From Pseudomonadota bacterium (GTDB taxonomy: Bacteria; Pseudomonadota; Alphaproteobacteria; Rhodospirillales; UBA2165): 14,430 bases of DNA. Numbering within the stretch: the first letter of the stretch is position 1; the number at the start of each line of letters is the position of its first letter. This document shows positions 7,051 to 14,430 of the stretch, piece by piece. Where the stretch lies: assembly GCA_027592155.1 (NCBI GenBank), contig JAQCKY010000007.1, positions 1-14,430 on the forward strand, in the 5' to 3' direction. The notes under the pieces were generated by a model, which was not told the DNA's origin, made no database searches, and saw only the letters and a list, made by a program, of their open reading frames with translations. The translations under genes were made by a program, and so were the position numbers.

Positions 7051-7083
7051 AATTCAACTAACTGTGATCTCGTTAGTTGGATT
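7051..7083. repeat. 12-9-12 inverted repeat upstream of the rpoH promoter
   Basis: The left arm AATTCAACTAAC (7051-7062) and right arm GTTAGTTGGATT (7072-7083) pair over 12 positions with one G-T exception. Nine bases separate them. The inner eight pairs (CAACTAAC/GTTAGTTG) are perfect. No T-run follows directly, so it does not look like a terminator of the CoxG-like gene. It lies 5-26 bp upstream of the candidate -35 and -10 elements, where an activator or repressor could bind. Confidence 0.6.
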
Positions 7084-7087
7084 TCAC

Positions 7088-7114
7088 TTGATTTATGACC
7101 GATTATTCTATAAT
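7088..7114 (+). promoter_or_regulatory. rpoH: Candidate rpoH promoter
   Basis: A perfect -10 hexamer TATAAT (7109-7114) is preceded by TTGATT (7088-7093) with a 15-bp spacer, slightly short. CTTGAT read from 7087 would give 16. It is the best match to a housekeeping promoter in the rpoH leader and sits just after the inverted repeat. Assignment is by sequence match only. Confidence 0.45.
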
Positions 7115-7224
7115 CTGTAACTCGAAAGCGTCTAGGGTCGCCTGAATAGGGGCCTTTGACATCGTTGATCCGACCGGAGGGTGGGTCATTTTGGGCAAGT
7201 TGCTTCTTTTGGAGGATTGTGCCG

Positions 7225-7257
7225 ATGGTTTGTACATTTAACCGAAGTCCCGAATAG
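7225..7257 (+). CDS. Possible ten-codon leader ORF upstream of rpoH
   Basis: A near-consensus ribosome binding site GGAGGA (7211-7216) is followed 8 nt later by ATG and the short frame MVCTFNRSPE, then TAG. The ribosome site is stronger than that of rpoH itself, 120 nt downstream. It could be a regulatory leader peptide or chance. Nothing else supports translation. Confidence 0.2.
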   Translation: MVCTFNRSPE

Positions 7258-7378
7258 GCAATAAACACGTCGGTTCGTTTTTTTCCGGCGGACTGATGAT
7301 CCCAAGACCGTGGATCGTCGTATTGAAGTTATCCGCGTTTGCTTGTTTTCAAGCGGCGTGCCGAACGGGAGATATATA

Positions 7379-8248
7379 ATGGTTGCTTCCACATTACCTG
7401 TGTTTTCTCAAGAAGGCGGATTGTCGCGCTATCTTGATGAAATTAAAAAATTTCCACTTTTGACGGTGGAAGAAGAATACATGCTGTCGCAACGCTATCT
7501 TGAGCATGACGAGGCTGAGGCTGCCCACAAAATGGTGACCAGCCACCTTCGCCTTGTCGCCAAGATCGCGATGCAGTATTGCGGCTATGGTCTCCCCATT
7601 GCAGATCTGATTTCCGAAGGGAATATCGGTCTGATGAAAGCGGTTAAAAAGTTCGATCCGGAGCGCGGGTTTCGATTGTCGACTTATGCAATGTGGTGGA
7701 TCAAAGCATCCGTCACGGAACATATTCTGAAGTCGTGGTCTTTGGTAAAAATGGGCACGATGTCAGCGCAGAAAAAATTGTTCTTCAGCCTGCGCAAGGC
7801 AAAAGCCAAGCTTGAAATTTTCGACTCTGGCGATCTTCAGATCGATCAAGCGGAGAAGCTGTCTCTGGCGATGAATGTTCCAGCCGCCGATATTATGCAT
7901 ATGAACCGGCGCATGCTGGCGCGCGACTTCTCACTCAATATGAAGTTGTCCGAAGAAGGCGACAGCATGGAGTTTCAAGACACGCTTGTCGATGAAACAC
8001 CGTCTCCTGAAGCTATCGTCGCACGAAAAGAAGAGACCGCAATCCGGAATGGAATGCTCAAAGAGGCGTTGGCCGAATTGCCGGAGCGGGAAAGGGATAT
8101 TTTTATACAACGTCGATTGACCGACGATCCCCTGACTTTGGAGCAACTTGGAAAGAGTTACGGGATCAGCCGTGAGCGCGTCCGCCAGTTGGAGGTCCGG
8201 GCTTTCAGCAAGGTGCAAAAAGCGGTGCATAACGCGGCGGCAGAGTAA
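7379..8248 (+). CDS. rpoH: RNA polymerase heat-shock sigma factor RpoH (sigma-32)
   Basis: This 289-residue protein is a group 3 sigma factor of the RpoH type. Region 1.2 carries GGLSRYLDEIKKFPLL (13-28). Region 2 has NIGLMKAVKKFDPERGFRLS (82-101) followed by TYAMWWIKASVTEHILKSWS (102-121). The RpoH box, QKKLFFSLR at 131-139, is diagnostic for sigma-32. Region 4.2 ends with SRERVRQLEVRAFSKVQKA (264-282). It directs core RNA polymerase to heat-shock promoters. The start at 7379 fits both the usual RpoH N-terminus (short, then TLPVFSQEGG) and the GGGAGA site 6 nt upstream; an in-frame GTG at 7310 would add 23 unconserved residues. The helix 2.4 area (KASVTEH) departs from the common RASIQEY, so this may be a diverged paralogue. 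It sits directly upstream of groESL. Confidence 0.93.
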   Translation: MVASTLPVFSQEGGLSRYLDEIKKFPLLTVEEEYMLSQRYLEHDEAEAAHKMVTSHLRLVAKIAMQYCGYGLPIADLISEGNIGLMKAVKKFDPERGFRLSTYAMWWIKASVTEHILKSWSLVKMGTMSAQKKLFFSLRKAKAKLEIFDSGDLQIDQAEKLSLAMNVPAADIMHMNRRMLARDFSLNMKLSEEGDSMEFQDTLVDETPSPEAIVARKEETAIRNGMLKEALAELPERERDIFIQRRLTDDPLTLEQLGKSYGISRERVRQLEVRAFSKVQKAVHNAAAE

Positions 8249-8254
8249 TTTGAT

Positions 8255-8270
8255 GGGCGACTCTTCGCCC
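8255..8270 (+). terminator. Short hairpin just after rpoH
   Basis: GGGCGA (8255-8260) and TCGCCC (8265-8270) form a perfect 6-bp stem with a CTCT loop, six bases after the rpoH stop codon. No T-tract follows, so it would be a weak or factor-dependent terminator, or an RNA-protecting 3' hairpin. Confidence 0.35.
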
Positions 8271-8299
8271 CTAGGTTAGAAAAATATCCGCCCGGAGCC

Positions 8300-8328
8300 T
8301 TGACGCTTCTTCAAGCGCGGAATAAATG
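8300..8328 (+). promoter_or_regulatory. groS: groESL promoter
   Basis: TTGACG (8300-8305) is followed by a 17-bp spacer and TAAATG (8323-8328). Read as CCTTGAC, the -35 also suits alphaproteobacterial sigma-32 promoters, but the -10 is not a clear heat-shock element. The predicted transcript start, about seven bases on, falls inside the CIRCE element, the expected arrangement for repressor control. Confidence 0.6.
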
Positions 8329-8329
8329 T

Positions 8330-8356
8330 TTGGCACTCTCGATTTGAGAGTGCCAA
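8330..8356. promoter_or_regulatory. CIRCE operator (HrcA-binding inverted repeat)
   Basis: TTGGCACTC (8330-8338), nine bases, then GAGTGCCAA (8348-8356) gives the exact 9-9-9 geometry of CIRCE. It differs from the consensus TTAGCACTC/GAGTGCTAA only by a symmetric change at position 3 of each arm. CIRCE is the operator of the heat-inactivated repressor HrcA and typically precedes groESL. The symmetry extends inwards by two pairs, giving an 11-bp stem with a GATTT loop. Eight T residues (8357-8364) follow at once. The transcript of this element would therefore also look like an intrinsic terminator for reads coming from rpoH. hrcA itself is not in the window. Confidence 0.92.
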
Positions 8357-8417
8357 TTTTTTTTACAGAAACTGTCAAATATCAGGGATTTTGGCCCTGA
8401 TCGAGGGGAGACAACTT

Positions 8418-8705
8418 ATGAGTTTCAAACCATTACAGGATCGTGTCCTGGTTCGACGCCTCGACGGAGAACTGAAAACCTCCGGCGGAATTATCATTCC
8501 GGATACGGCACAAGAAAAACCGTCCGAGGGTAAGATCATTGCCACGGGTCCCGGAGCACGCGGCAAGGACGGAAAACCTCAGGCGCTCGACGTCAAAAAT
8601 GGCGACCACGTCTTGTTTGGAAAATGGTCCGGCACGGAGGTCAAGGTCGACGGGGAAGATCTCGTTATCTTGAAGGAATCCGACATCATGGGTGTGGTCA
8701 GCTAA
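8418..8705 (+). CDS. groS: Co-chaperonin GroES (Hsp10)
   Basis: This 95-residue protein has the standard GroES length and sequence: KPLQDRVLVRR (4-14), the mobile loop that contacts GroEL (ELKTSGGIIIPD, 18-29), GKIIATGPGAR (38-48) and the closing DIMGVVS. A heptamer of it caps the GroEL cavity in the cytosol during ATP-driven folding. The ATG at 8418 is chosen because the conserved start MSFKPLQDRV follows it and GAGGGGAG (8403-8410) lies upstream. An in-frame ATG at 8391 would add nine unconserved residues and bypass that ribosome site. It is transcribed with groEL, 36 nt downstream, from a CIRCE-controlled promoter. Confidence 0.97.
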   Translation: MSFKPLQDRVLVRRLDGELKTSGGIIIPDTAQEKPSEGKIIATGPGARGKDGKPQALDVKNGDHVLFGKWSGTEVKVDGEDLVILKESDIMGVVS

Positions 8706-8741
8706 GGCTGGCCATTCGAATTTAAGAAGGAATTTACGAAG

Positions 8742-10397
<1,656 letters not shown>

Positions 10398-10402
10398 CCT
10401 TT

Positions 10403-10448
10403 GTAAAGTTTAGGGACGGCGCGTAACGTGCCGTCCCGTTAACTTTAC
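10403..10448 (+). terminator. Two-step hairpin terminator after groEL
   Basis: The inner stem GGGACGGC (10413-10420)/GCCGTCCC (10430-10437) encloses a 9-nt loop. An outer stem GTAAAGTT (10403-10410)/AACTTTAC (10441-10448) continues it across a small internal loop. The 8+8 bp structure is strong, and the downstream side is only modestly T-rich. Its position right after groEL makes termination the most likely role. The outer AT stem could help in both directions. Confidence 0.7.
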
Positions 10449-10466
10449 TTCCGGCTTCACGAAGAA

Positions 10467-10495
10467 TTGTCGGATTTCGGCGCGATTATTAGATA
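10467..10495 (+). promoter_or_regulatory. Candidate promoter of the Gld-like ABC operon
   Basis: TTGTCG (10467-10472), a 17-bp spacer and TAGATA (10490-10495) lie between the groEL terminator and the ATPase gene. The match to the housekeeping consensus is moderate. A promoter is expected here because the preceding hairpin should separate this operon from groEL. Confidence 0.35.
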
Positions 10496-10524
10496 GATTG
10501 TCGCAAAAGTGAGTGCATAAGAAT

Positions 10525-11469
10525 ATGGCGGACCAGGGAGAGATGATCTCGATTGAGGGGCTGACCAAGCGATTTGGCCACCTCACGGCTGTTGACGGCA
10601 TATCGTTACATGTCAACAAGGGCGATGTGCTCGGGTTTCTGGGGCCCAACGGCGCCGGTAAAACCACGACAATGCGCATGGTTACCGGTTACCTGCCGAT
10701 CACCGCTGGAAAAATCACGGTTTGTGGGGCCGATGTCGCAACTCAGCCCATCGCCATAAAGTCACGCATTGGATATTTACCCGAGGGCGCGCCGCTCTAT
10801 GGCGATATGACGCCTGCGACCTTGTTAAAGTTTATCGCCGAGGTCCGCGGGCTTCGCGGCAGTGAATTGAAAAATGCCGTTGCTCGCTCCGTGGAGAAAT
10901 TGAACATCGGTACGGTCTATAATCGTCCGATCGATACCCTGTCGAAGGGCTATAAGCGGCGGGTCGGCCTGGCGAAGGCGATCTTGCACGATCCAGATAT
11001 TCTTATTCTTGATGAACCGACAGACGGGCTCGATCCCAACCAAAAACACGAAGTTCGTATGCTTATCGAGGAAATGGCGGCTGAAAAAGCGATTGTCATC
11101 TCGACGCATATTCTCGAGGAAGTCACGGCCGTGTGTAGCCGTGCGGCAATCATCGCCCAAGGTAAGATGGTCTTTGACGGTACGCCCGAGCAGCTTCAAG
11201 GCCTCGCCCCGACACATAATGCGGTTAATTTGAAATACAGCAATGCTGCTGAGGCGGATGTAAAAACGGCGCTTGAAGGGCTGCCGGAGGTCGACAGAGT
11301 AGAGTTCGTAAACGGGGCGGGTTCAGCCCTCATCTTCCCAAAGGACGGTGCTTCCATCGTCGACAAAGTAGGGATGATTGTCCGAGAGAAGGGGATCGCC
11401 GTCGACGAGCTATTCGTTGAACGGGGGGAGCTTGAGGACGTGTTTCGCCAATTAACGATTTCAAATTGA
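10525..11469 (+). CDS. ABC transporter ATP-binding protein, GldA-like
   Basis: This 314-residue protein is a complete ABC ATPase of the ABC-2 export type. Walker A is GPNGAGKTT (40-48). The Q-loop position reads GYLPEGAPLYG (83-93), as is typical of the GldA/CcmA-like group. The signature is LSKGYKRR (139-146), Walker B is ILILDEP (159-165) with E164 catalytic, and the switch histidine is H195 in STHILEE. A further domain of about 90 residues follows the ATPase core, usual for this group. It powers the permease encoded next. The ATG at 10525 is taken as start; GTG at 10513 and ATG at 10543 are alternatives, and the ribosome site is weak for all three. The family is sure. The link to gliding-motility GldA is by homology only, since alphaproteobacteria with this operon do not glide. 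Confidence 0.9.
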   Translation: MADQGEMISIEGLTKRFGHLTAVDGISLHVNKGDVLGFLGPNGAGKTTTMRMVTGYLPITAGKITVCGADVATQPIAIKSRIGYLPEGAPLYGDMTPATLLKFIAEVRGLRGSELKNAVARSVEKLNIGTVYNRPIDTLSKGYKRRVGLAKAILHDPDILILDEPTDGLDPNQKHEVRMLIEEMAAEKAIVISTHILEEVTAVCSRAAIIAQGKMVFDGTPEQLQGLAPTHNAVNLKYSNAAEADVKTALEGLPEVDRVEFVNGAGSALIFPKDGASIVDKVGMIVREKGIAVDELFVERGELEDVFRQLTISN

Positions 11470-11494
11470 TCCGAATTAAGAGAGCAGTCGACCA

Positions 11495-12246
11495 ATGACT
11501 AATTGCTGGGTCTTGATTAAGCGCGAGTTGGGAGCCTATTTCTCAACACCGCTGGCTTACGTGTTTATCGTCATATTTTTGGCGTTGACCGGGGCTTTGA
11601 CATTTTTCATGGGTGCCTTTTTCGAGCGCGGCCAGGCTGATCTTCAGTCCTTCTTCTCGTTTCACCCCTGGATATATCTATTTTTGATCCCCGCGGTCTC
11701 CATGCGGCTGTGGGCGGATGAGCGCAAGACCGGCACCGTCGAATTATTGCTGACCCTGCCGATCCCAACAGGTGTGGTGGTCATCGCGAAATTCCTGGCG
11801 GCCTGGATTTTTGTTGCTATTGCGCTCGCCTTGACGTTCCCGCTTTGGATTACCGTCAACTACTTGGGGGAGCCCGATAACGGGGTTATCATCGCCAGCT
11901 ACATCGGCAGCCTCATTATGGCAGGCGCCTATCTATTGCCGGTAGATCCGCGCTAATCGGCTCGTTTATCTCCGCACTCACAAAAAATCAGGTTATCGCC
12001 TTTATCTTGGCGGCGGTTGTCTGTTTCCTGTTCTTGATGAGCGGCGTTGAACTTGTTCAATCCTTCTTCTCTGGATGGGCTCCGGTATTCTTGCTCGAAG
12101 CAATCGAGTCGATGAGCTTCCTAACCCATTTCCAGGGTATCATCCGCGGCGTTATCGACCTCCGCGACGTTATCTTCTTCGGCAGCGTCATCGGGGTGTT
12201 CCTCTATGCCAACGCCGCCGTCGTAGACCTCATGAAGGGATCTTGA
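11495..12246 (+). pseudogene. ABC-2 permease, GldF-like, split by a one-base frameshift
   Basis: The first frame (11495-11956) encodes about 153 residues of a multi-helix ABC-2 permease starting MTNCWVLIKRELGAYFSTPL and including RLWADERKTGTVELLLTLP. It then breaks off after GAYLLPVDPR. The family's next segment, IGSFISALTKNQVIAF, is present in a different frame from 11956 and runs to the stop at 12246. Adding one base near 11945 (for example making gta-gga-tcc) joins the two parts into a 250-residue protein of normal length with six likely membrane helices. The loss is therefore a single-base deletion or a sequencing error. The downstream GldG-like gene has its ribosome site (GAGGAAGGG) overlapping this stop codon, so coupling would suffer if the lesion is real. 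Confidence 0.85.
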
Positions 12247-12255
12247 GGAAGGGAC

Positions 12256-14178
12256 ATGAAATATATCTCGAACCTTGATCGTAAAACGCTGACCGTTGCG
12301 GGACTGGTCACCGCAATCCTGTTCCTGTTCGCCATCAATATTTTGGCGACCTCCGAAGTTAGGAACGCTCAACTGGATTTGACCGATAACAAGCTGTTCA
12401 CGCTGTCGGACGGCACGCGCGAAGTCATCCAGTCAATCGATGAGCCGATTACGCTTCGCTATTACTACAGCCGGAAGCTCGGCGATATCAGTGCGCCGAT
12501 TGGCAATTATGAAAACCGCGTGCGGGAGCTGCTGCAGCATTATGCGTCGGTCTCGAATGGAAAGATCGATTTGAAAATCATCAATCCGGCGCCGTTTTCA
12601 ATCGAGGAAGACGAAGCCGTAAAATTCGGTATTCAGGGAATTCCACTCGATCAAACCGGTGAGCCAGGCTATTTCGGCCTCGCCGCGACCAACAGCACCG
12701 ATGATCGTAAGCTGATCACTTTCTTTAATCAGGCGCGTGAGCAATTCCTCGAATATGATTTGACCCGGCTGATCTTCGATCTGGCGAGCCCGGATAAGAA
12801 AAAGGTCGGGATGATCACTTCGCTGTTGCTCGAAGCTGACCCAATGCTGCAATACAAGCCGTGGCCGCTTATCGAGCAGATTCAACAGTTCTTTGAGGTC
12901 AAAAGCCTCGATTTGGATGTAAAACATATACCGGACGACATCGATGTTCTGTTCTTGGTCCATCCAAAGATCAGCAGTGAACAGACGCTTTATGCCATCG
13001 ATCAATTCGTCCTGCGGGGTGGAAAGGCCGTTATCTTGGTCGATCCCCATAATGAATCGGCGCGGATGTCACCTCGGATGCCGCCGGGTGCCGGCTCGTC
13101 CGATCTGAAAAAGCTGTTCGATGTCTGGGGTATTGCCTATGACCCGGAGAAGTTCGTCGGCGACCGGGCGAATGCGATCCGGGTGAGCGCAAATATTAAT
13201 GGGCGCGATGTTGTGGCCGATTATCTTTCTTGGCTGAATTATGACAGCCGAGCGCTTAACCCGAAAGATGTGGTGACGGCACAATTGAATGCGCTTGCTT
13301 TGGCCAGCGCCGGTCATCTCGAACAGAAGGAGGGCGCGACCACCGAATTCATTCCGCTCCTCAAGACCAGCGCCATCAGCCAGCGGATCACCACGGAGAA
13401 AGTATCAGGGCAGCCCGATCCGGCGGCAATTCTCCGGGATTTCAAATCCGAAAACAAAGTCTTTAATATTGCGGCACGGGTATCGGGCAAGGTCAAGAGT
13501 GCGTTCCCCGACGGGCCGCCGCCGGCGCCCAAGGACGAGAAGAAGGATGCCGCAAAGGACGACAAGGACAAGAAAGAGCCGGTAAAGCGGGAACATTTGA
13601 CGGACTCAAAAACTGACATTCAGCTTCTTGTTATTGCTGATACGGATCTTTTGTCCTCGCAATTTTGGTTACGGCAACAGAACTTCTTCGGGCAGACCAT
13701 GAATGTTCCGATTGCCAATAACGCCGATTTCGTTGTGAACGCCTTGGATAATCTCAGCGGCAGCGGATCCCTTATTTCCCTGCGGAGCCGAGGCTTATCG
13801 CAGCGGCCGTTCGTTCGAATTCTTAATCTGCAAAATGAAGCGGAAGACAAATATCAAGAGACCGAGCGGGGCCTTCAAAAGGAGCTCGAAGAGCTTCAGA
13901 AGAAGATGCAGAGCGGCAATGTTAACCGGGGGCCTGATTCTCAGGGCCGTATTGTTGTGACGGCGGCTCAGCAGAAGGCCTTTGGAGATTTCCGCAAAGA
14001 AATGACCCGCGTGCGTAAAGAGCTCCGTGATGTTCAGGGCGCGTTGCGGGCCGATATCGAAAAACTCGATACGACGTTAAAGGCGATCAATATCTGGGCT
14101 GTCCCGATATTGGTTGCGATCATTGCGATTGTTCTCGCGATTGTCCGTCGCAGGCGATATCGCCAGACGGCAATTTAA
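12256..14178 (+). CDS. GldG-like ABC transporter auxiliary protein
   Basis: This 640-residue protein fits the GldG/ABC_transp_aux family. One N-terminal helix (about 12-32) leads to a large segment (35-515) expected in the periplasm by family analogy, starting with NAQLDLTDNKLFTLSDGT (37-54), which is typical of the family. It contains a segment of the type found in sugar/peptide-binding-like folds (VGMITSLLLEADP, 184-196). A charged Pro/Lys/Asp insert lies at 420-447. A coiled-coil-like region (527-605, with many E, K, Q and R) precedes the C-terminal membrane helix (about 612-630) and a basic tail. It probably associates with the ATPase and permease encoded upstream. The cargo is unknown. 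The ATG at 12256 has GAGGAAGGG just before it. It is intact and in operon context with a DUF4340 gene 41 nt downstream. Confidence 0.88.
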   Translation: MKYISNLDRKTLTVAGLVTAILFLFAINILATSEVRNAQLDLTDNKLFTLSDGTREVIQSIDEPITLRYYYSRKLGDISAPIGNYENRVRELLQHYASVSNGKIDLKIINPAPFSIEEDEAVKFGIQGIPLDQTGEPGYFGLAATNSTDDRKLITFFNQAREQFLEYDLTRLIFDLASPDKKKVGMITSLLLEADPMLQYKPWPLIEQIQQFFEVKSLDLDVKHIPDDIDVLFLVHPKISSEQTLYAIDQFVLRGGKAVILVDPHNESARMSPRMPPGAGSSDLKKLFDVWGIAYDPEKFVGDRANAIRVSANINGRDVVADYLSWLNYDSRALNPKDVVTAQLNALALASAGHLEQKEGATTEFIPLLKTSAISQRITTEKVSGQPDPAAILRDFKSENKVFNIAARVSGKVKSAFPDGPPPAPKDEKKDAAKDDKDKKEPVKREHLTDSKTDIQLLVIADTDLLSSQFWLRQQNFFGQTMNVPIANNADFVVNALDNLSGSGSLISLRSRGLSQRPFVRILNLQNEAEDKYQETERGLQKELEELQKKMQSGNVNRGPDSQGRIVVTAAQQKAFGDFRKEMTRVRKELRDVQGALRADIEKLDTTLKAINIWAVPILVAIIAIVLAIVRRRRYRQTAI

Positions 14179-14219
14179 CAGGTGTTTAATTTAGTTGGTG
14201 AGGCGAGGCCGAGGTTGTC

Positions 14220-14430
14220 ATGAATCCCAAGTTCTTAGTTAGTTTTGCCGCTATTACCGCAGTGTTAATCATTGCCGCCGCGTGGTCGTTGACCTCGCGT
14301 TATGGCGATGTGGGAACGGGGATTGGAACGGATCCGGTATTTCCGGGTCTTGCGGACAAAGTAAACGATATTTCCGAAATCGTCGTTCAGACCAATGCCG
14401 AGACTCTCACCATAAAGCAGGGTGATAAGA
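14220..14430 (+). CDS. DUF4340 domain protein, N-terminal part (runs off the window)
   Basis: Seventy codons are visible. The protein starts MNPKFLVSFAAITAVLIIAA, a signal-anchor helix (about 5-24). It continues with DPVFPGLADKVNDISEIVVQ (about 42-61), which matches the usual opening of DUF4340 proteins (FPGL, then a strand-rich repeat). Such proteins commonly follow the GldG-like gene in alphaproteobacterial operons of this type and are thought to be a periplasmic subunit of the same transporter, without known activity. The 3' end is beyond the window. The ribosome site is not strong (GAGG at 14211-14214 is the best candidate). Confidence 0.75.
   Translation, partial: MNPKFLVSFAAITAVLIIAAAWSLTSRYGDVGTGIGTDPVFPGLADKVNDISEIVVQTNAETLTIKQGDK

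Larger units (their letters stand above)
6965..7378 (+). other. Long non-coding leader/promoter region of rpoH
   Basis: These 414 nt contain no convincing protein gene. From left to right they hold an AT-rich stretch (6970-6990), a perfect TTGACA (7003-7008) without a good -10, and a 12-9-12 inverted repeat (7051-7083). A TTGATT/TATAAT promoter candidate follows (7088-7114). Next come a ten-codon mini-ORF with a strong ribosome binding site (7211-7257) and a small hairpin with arms GCTTG and CAAGC around a TTTT loop (7341-7354). The rpoH ribosome binding site GGGAGA is at 7367-7372. From the TATAAT candidate the untranslated leader would be about 255 nt, long enough for post-transcriptional control. 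Confidence 0.6.

Noticed and set aside
7310..7378. N-terminal extension of RpoH from a GTG at 7310
   Set aside because: The 23 extra residues are not like any RpoH N-terminus, and the good ribosome site GGGAGA is placed for the ATG at 7379.
7330..7385. ROSE-like RNA thermometer at the rpoH start
   Set aside because: A TTGCT segment and a small GCTTG/CAAGC hairpin occur, but I could not pair them convincingly with the GGGAGA ribosome site.
11495..12246. Programmed frameshifting in the permease gene
   Set aside because: There is no slippery heptamer or following pseudoknot-like structure at the junction, and members of this permease family are encoded in a single frame.

Overview
The window reads as a chromosomal segment of an alphaproteobacterium, probably Rhodospirillales-like. 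The support is a sigma-32 gene next to a CIRCE-controlled groESL operon, a Gld-like ABC transporter cluster of the type common in that group, and mixed marine/soil-type catabolic genes. The lineage call is an inference from gene content. No mobile elements, CRISPR arrays, tRNA or rRNA genes were seen.

Left part (1-6964), small-molecule metabolism. A possible leftward gene runs off the left edge, then comes a thiamine-diphosphate enzyme of the acetolactate synthase superfamily (205-1872, +). A compact leftward operon follows: ArsR-type repressor, AHSA1/START-like protein and glutathione S-transferase (3329 down to 1889). It starts at a promoter overlapped by a 38-bp near-perfect palindrome, the likely autoregulatory operator. 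Rightward genes then encode a beta-hydroxyacid-dehydrogenase-like protein with a DUF1932-type C-terminus, an unrecognised two-helix membrane protein, a Rieske ring-hydroxylating oxygenase alpha subunit, and a CoxG-like protein with a C-terminal membrane anchor. Their order suggests a degradation or detoxification neighbourhood, but no electron-transfer partner or oxygenase beta subunit is present.

Middle part (6965-10448), heat shock. A 414-nt non-coding leader holds a 12-9-12 inverted repeat, a TATAAT promoter candidate and a mini-ORF with a strong ribosome binding site. It precedes rpoH (sigma-32). About 80 nt after rpoH come a TTGACG promoter and a CIRCE operator, then groES and groEL, closed by a two-step hairpin. 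The heat-shock sigma factor and the main chaperonin are therefore adjacent. groESL looks to be under at least CIRCE/HrcA control, and sigma-32 control is possible.

Right part (10449-14430), a Gld-like ABC operon: ATPase, permease, a large GldG-like auxiliary protein and the start of a DUF4340 protein. The permease gene is split by an apparent one-base deletion near 11941-11950. Its neighbours are intact, so this is either a recent lesion or a sequencing error.

No clearly new defence or mobile system is visible. The most interesting items are the regulatory structures (rpoH leader repeat, CIRCE with a T-tract, ArsR palindrome), the frameshifted permease and the orphan Rieske/CoxG pair.
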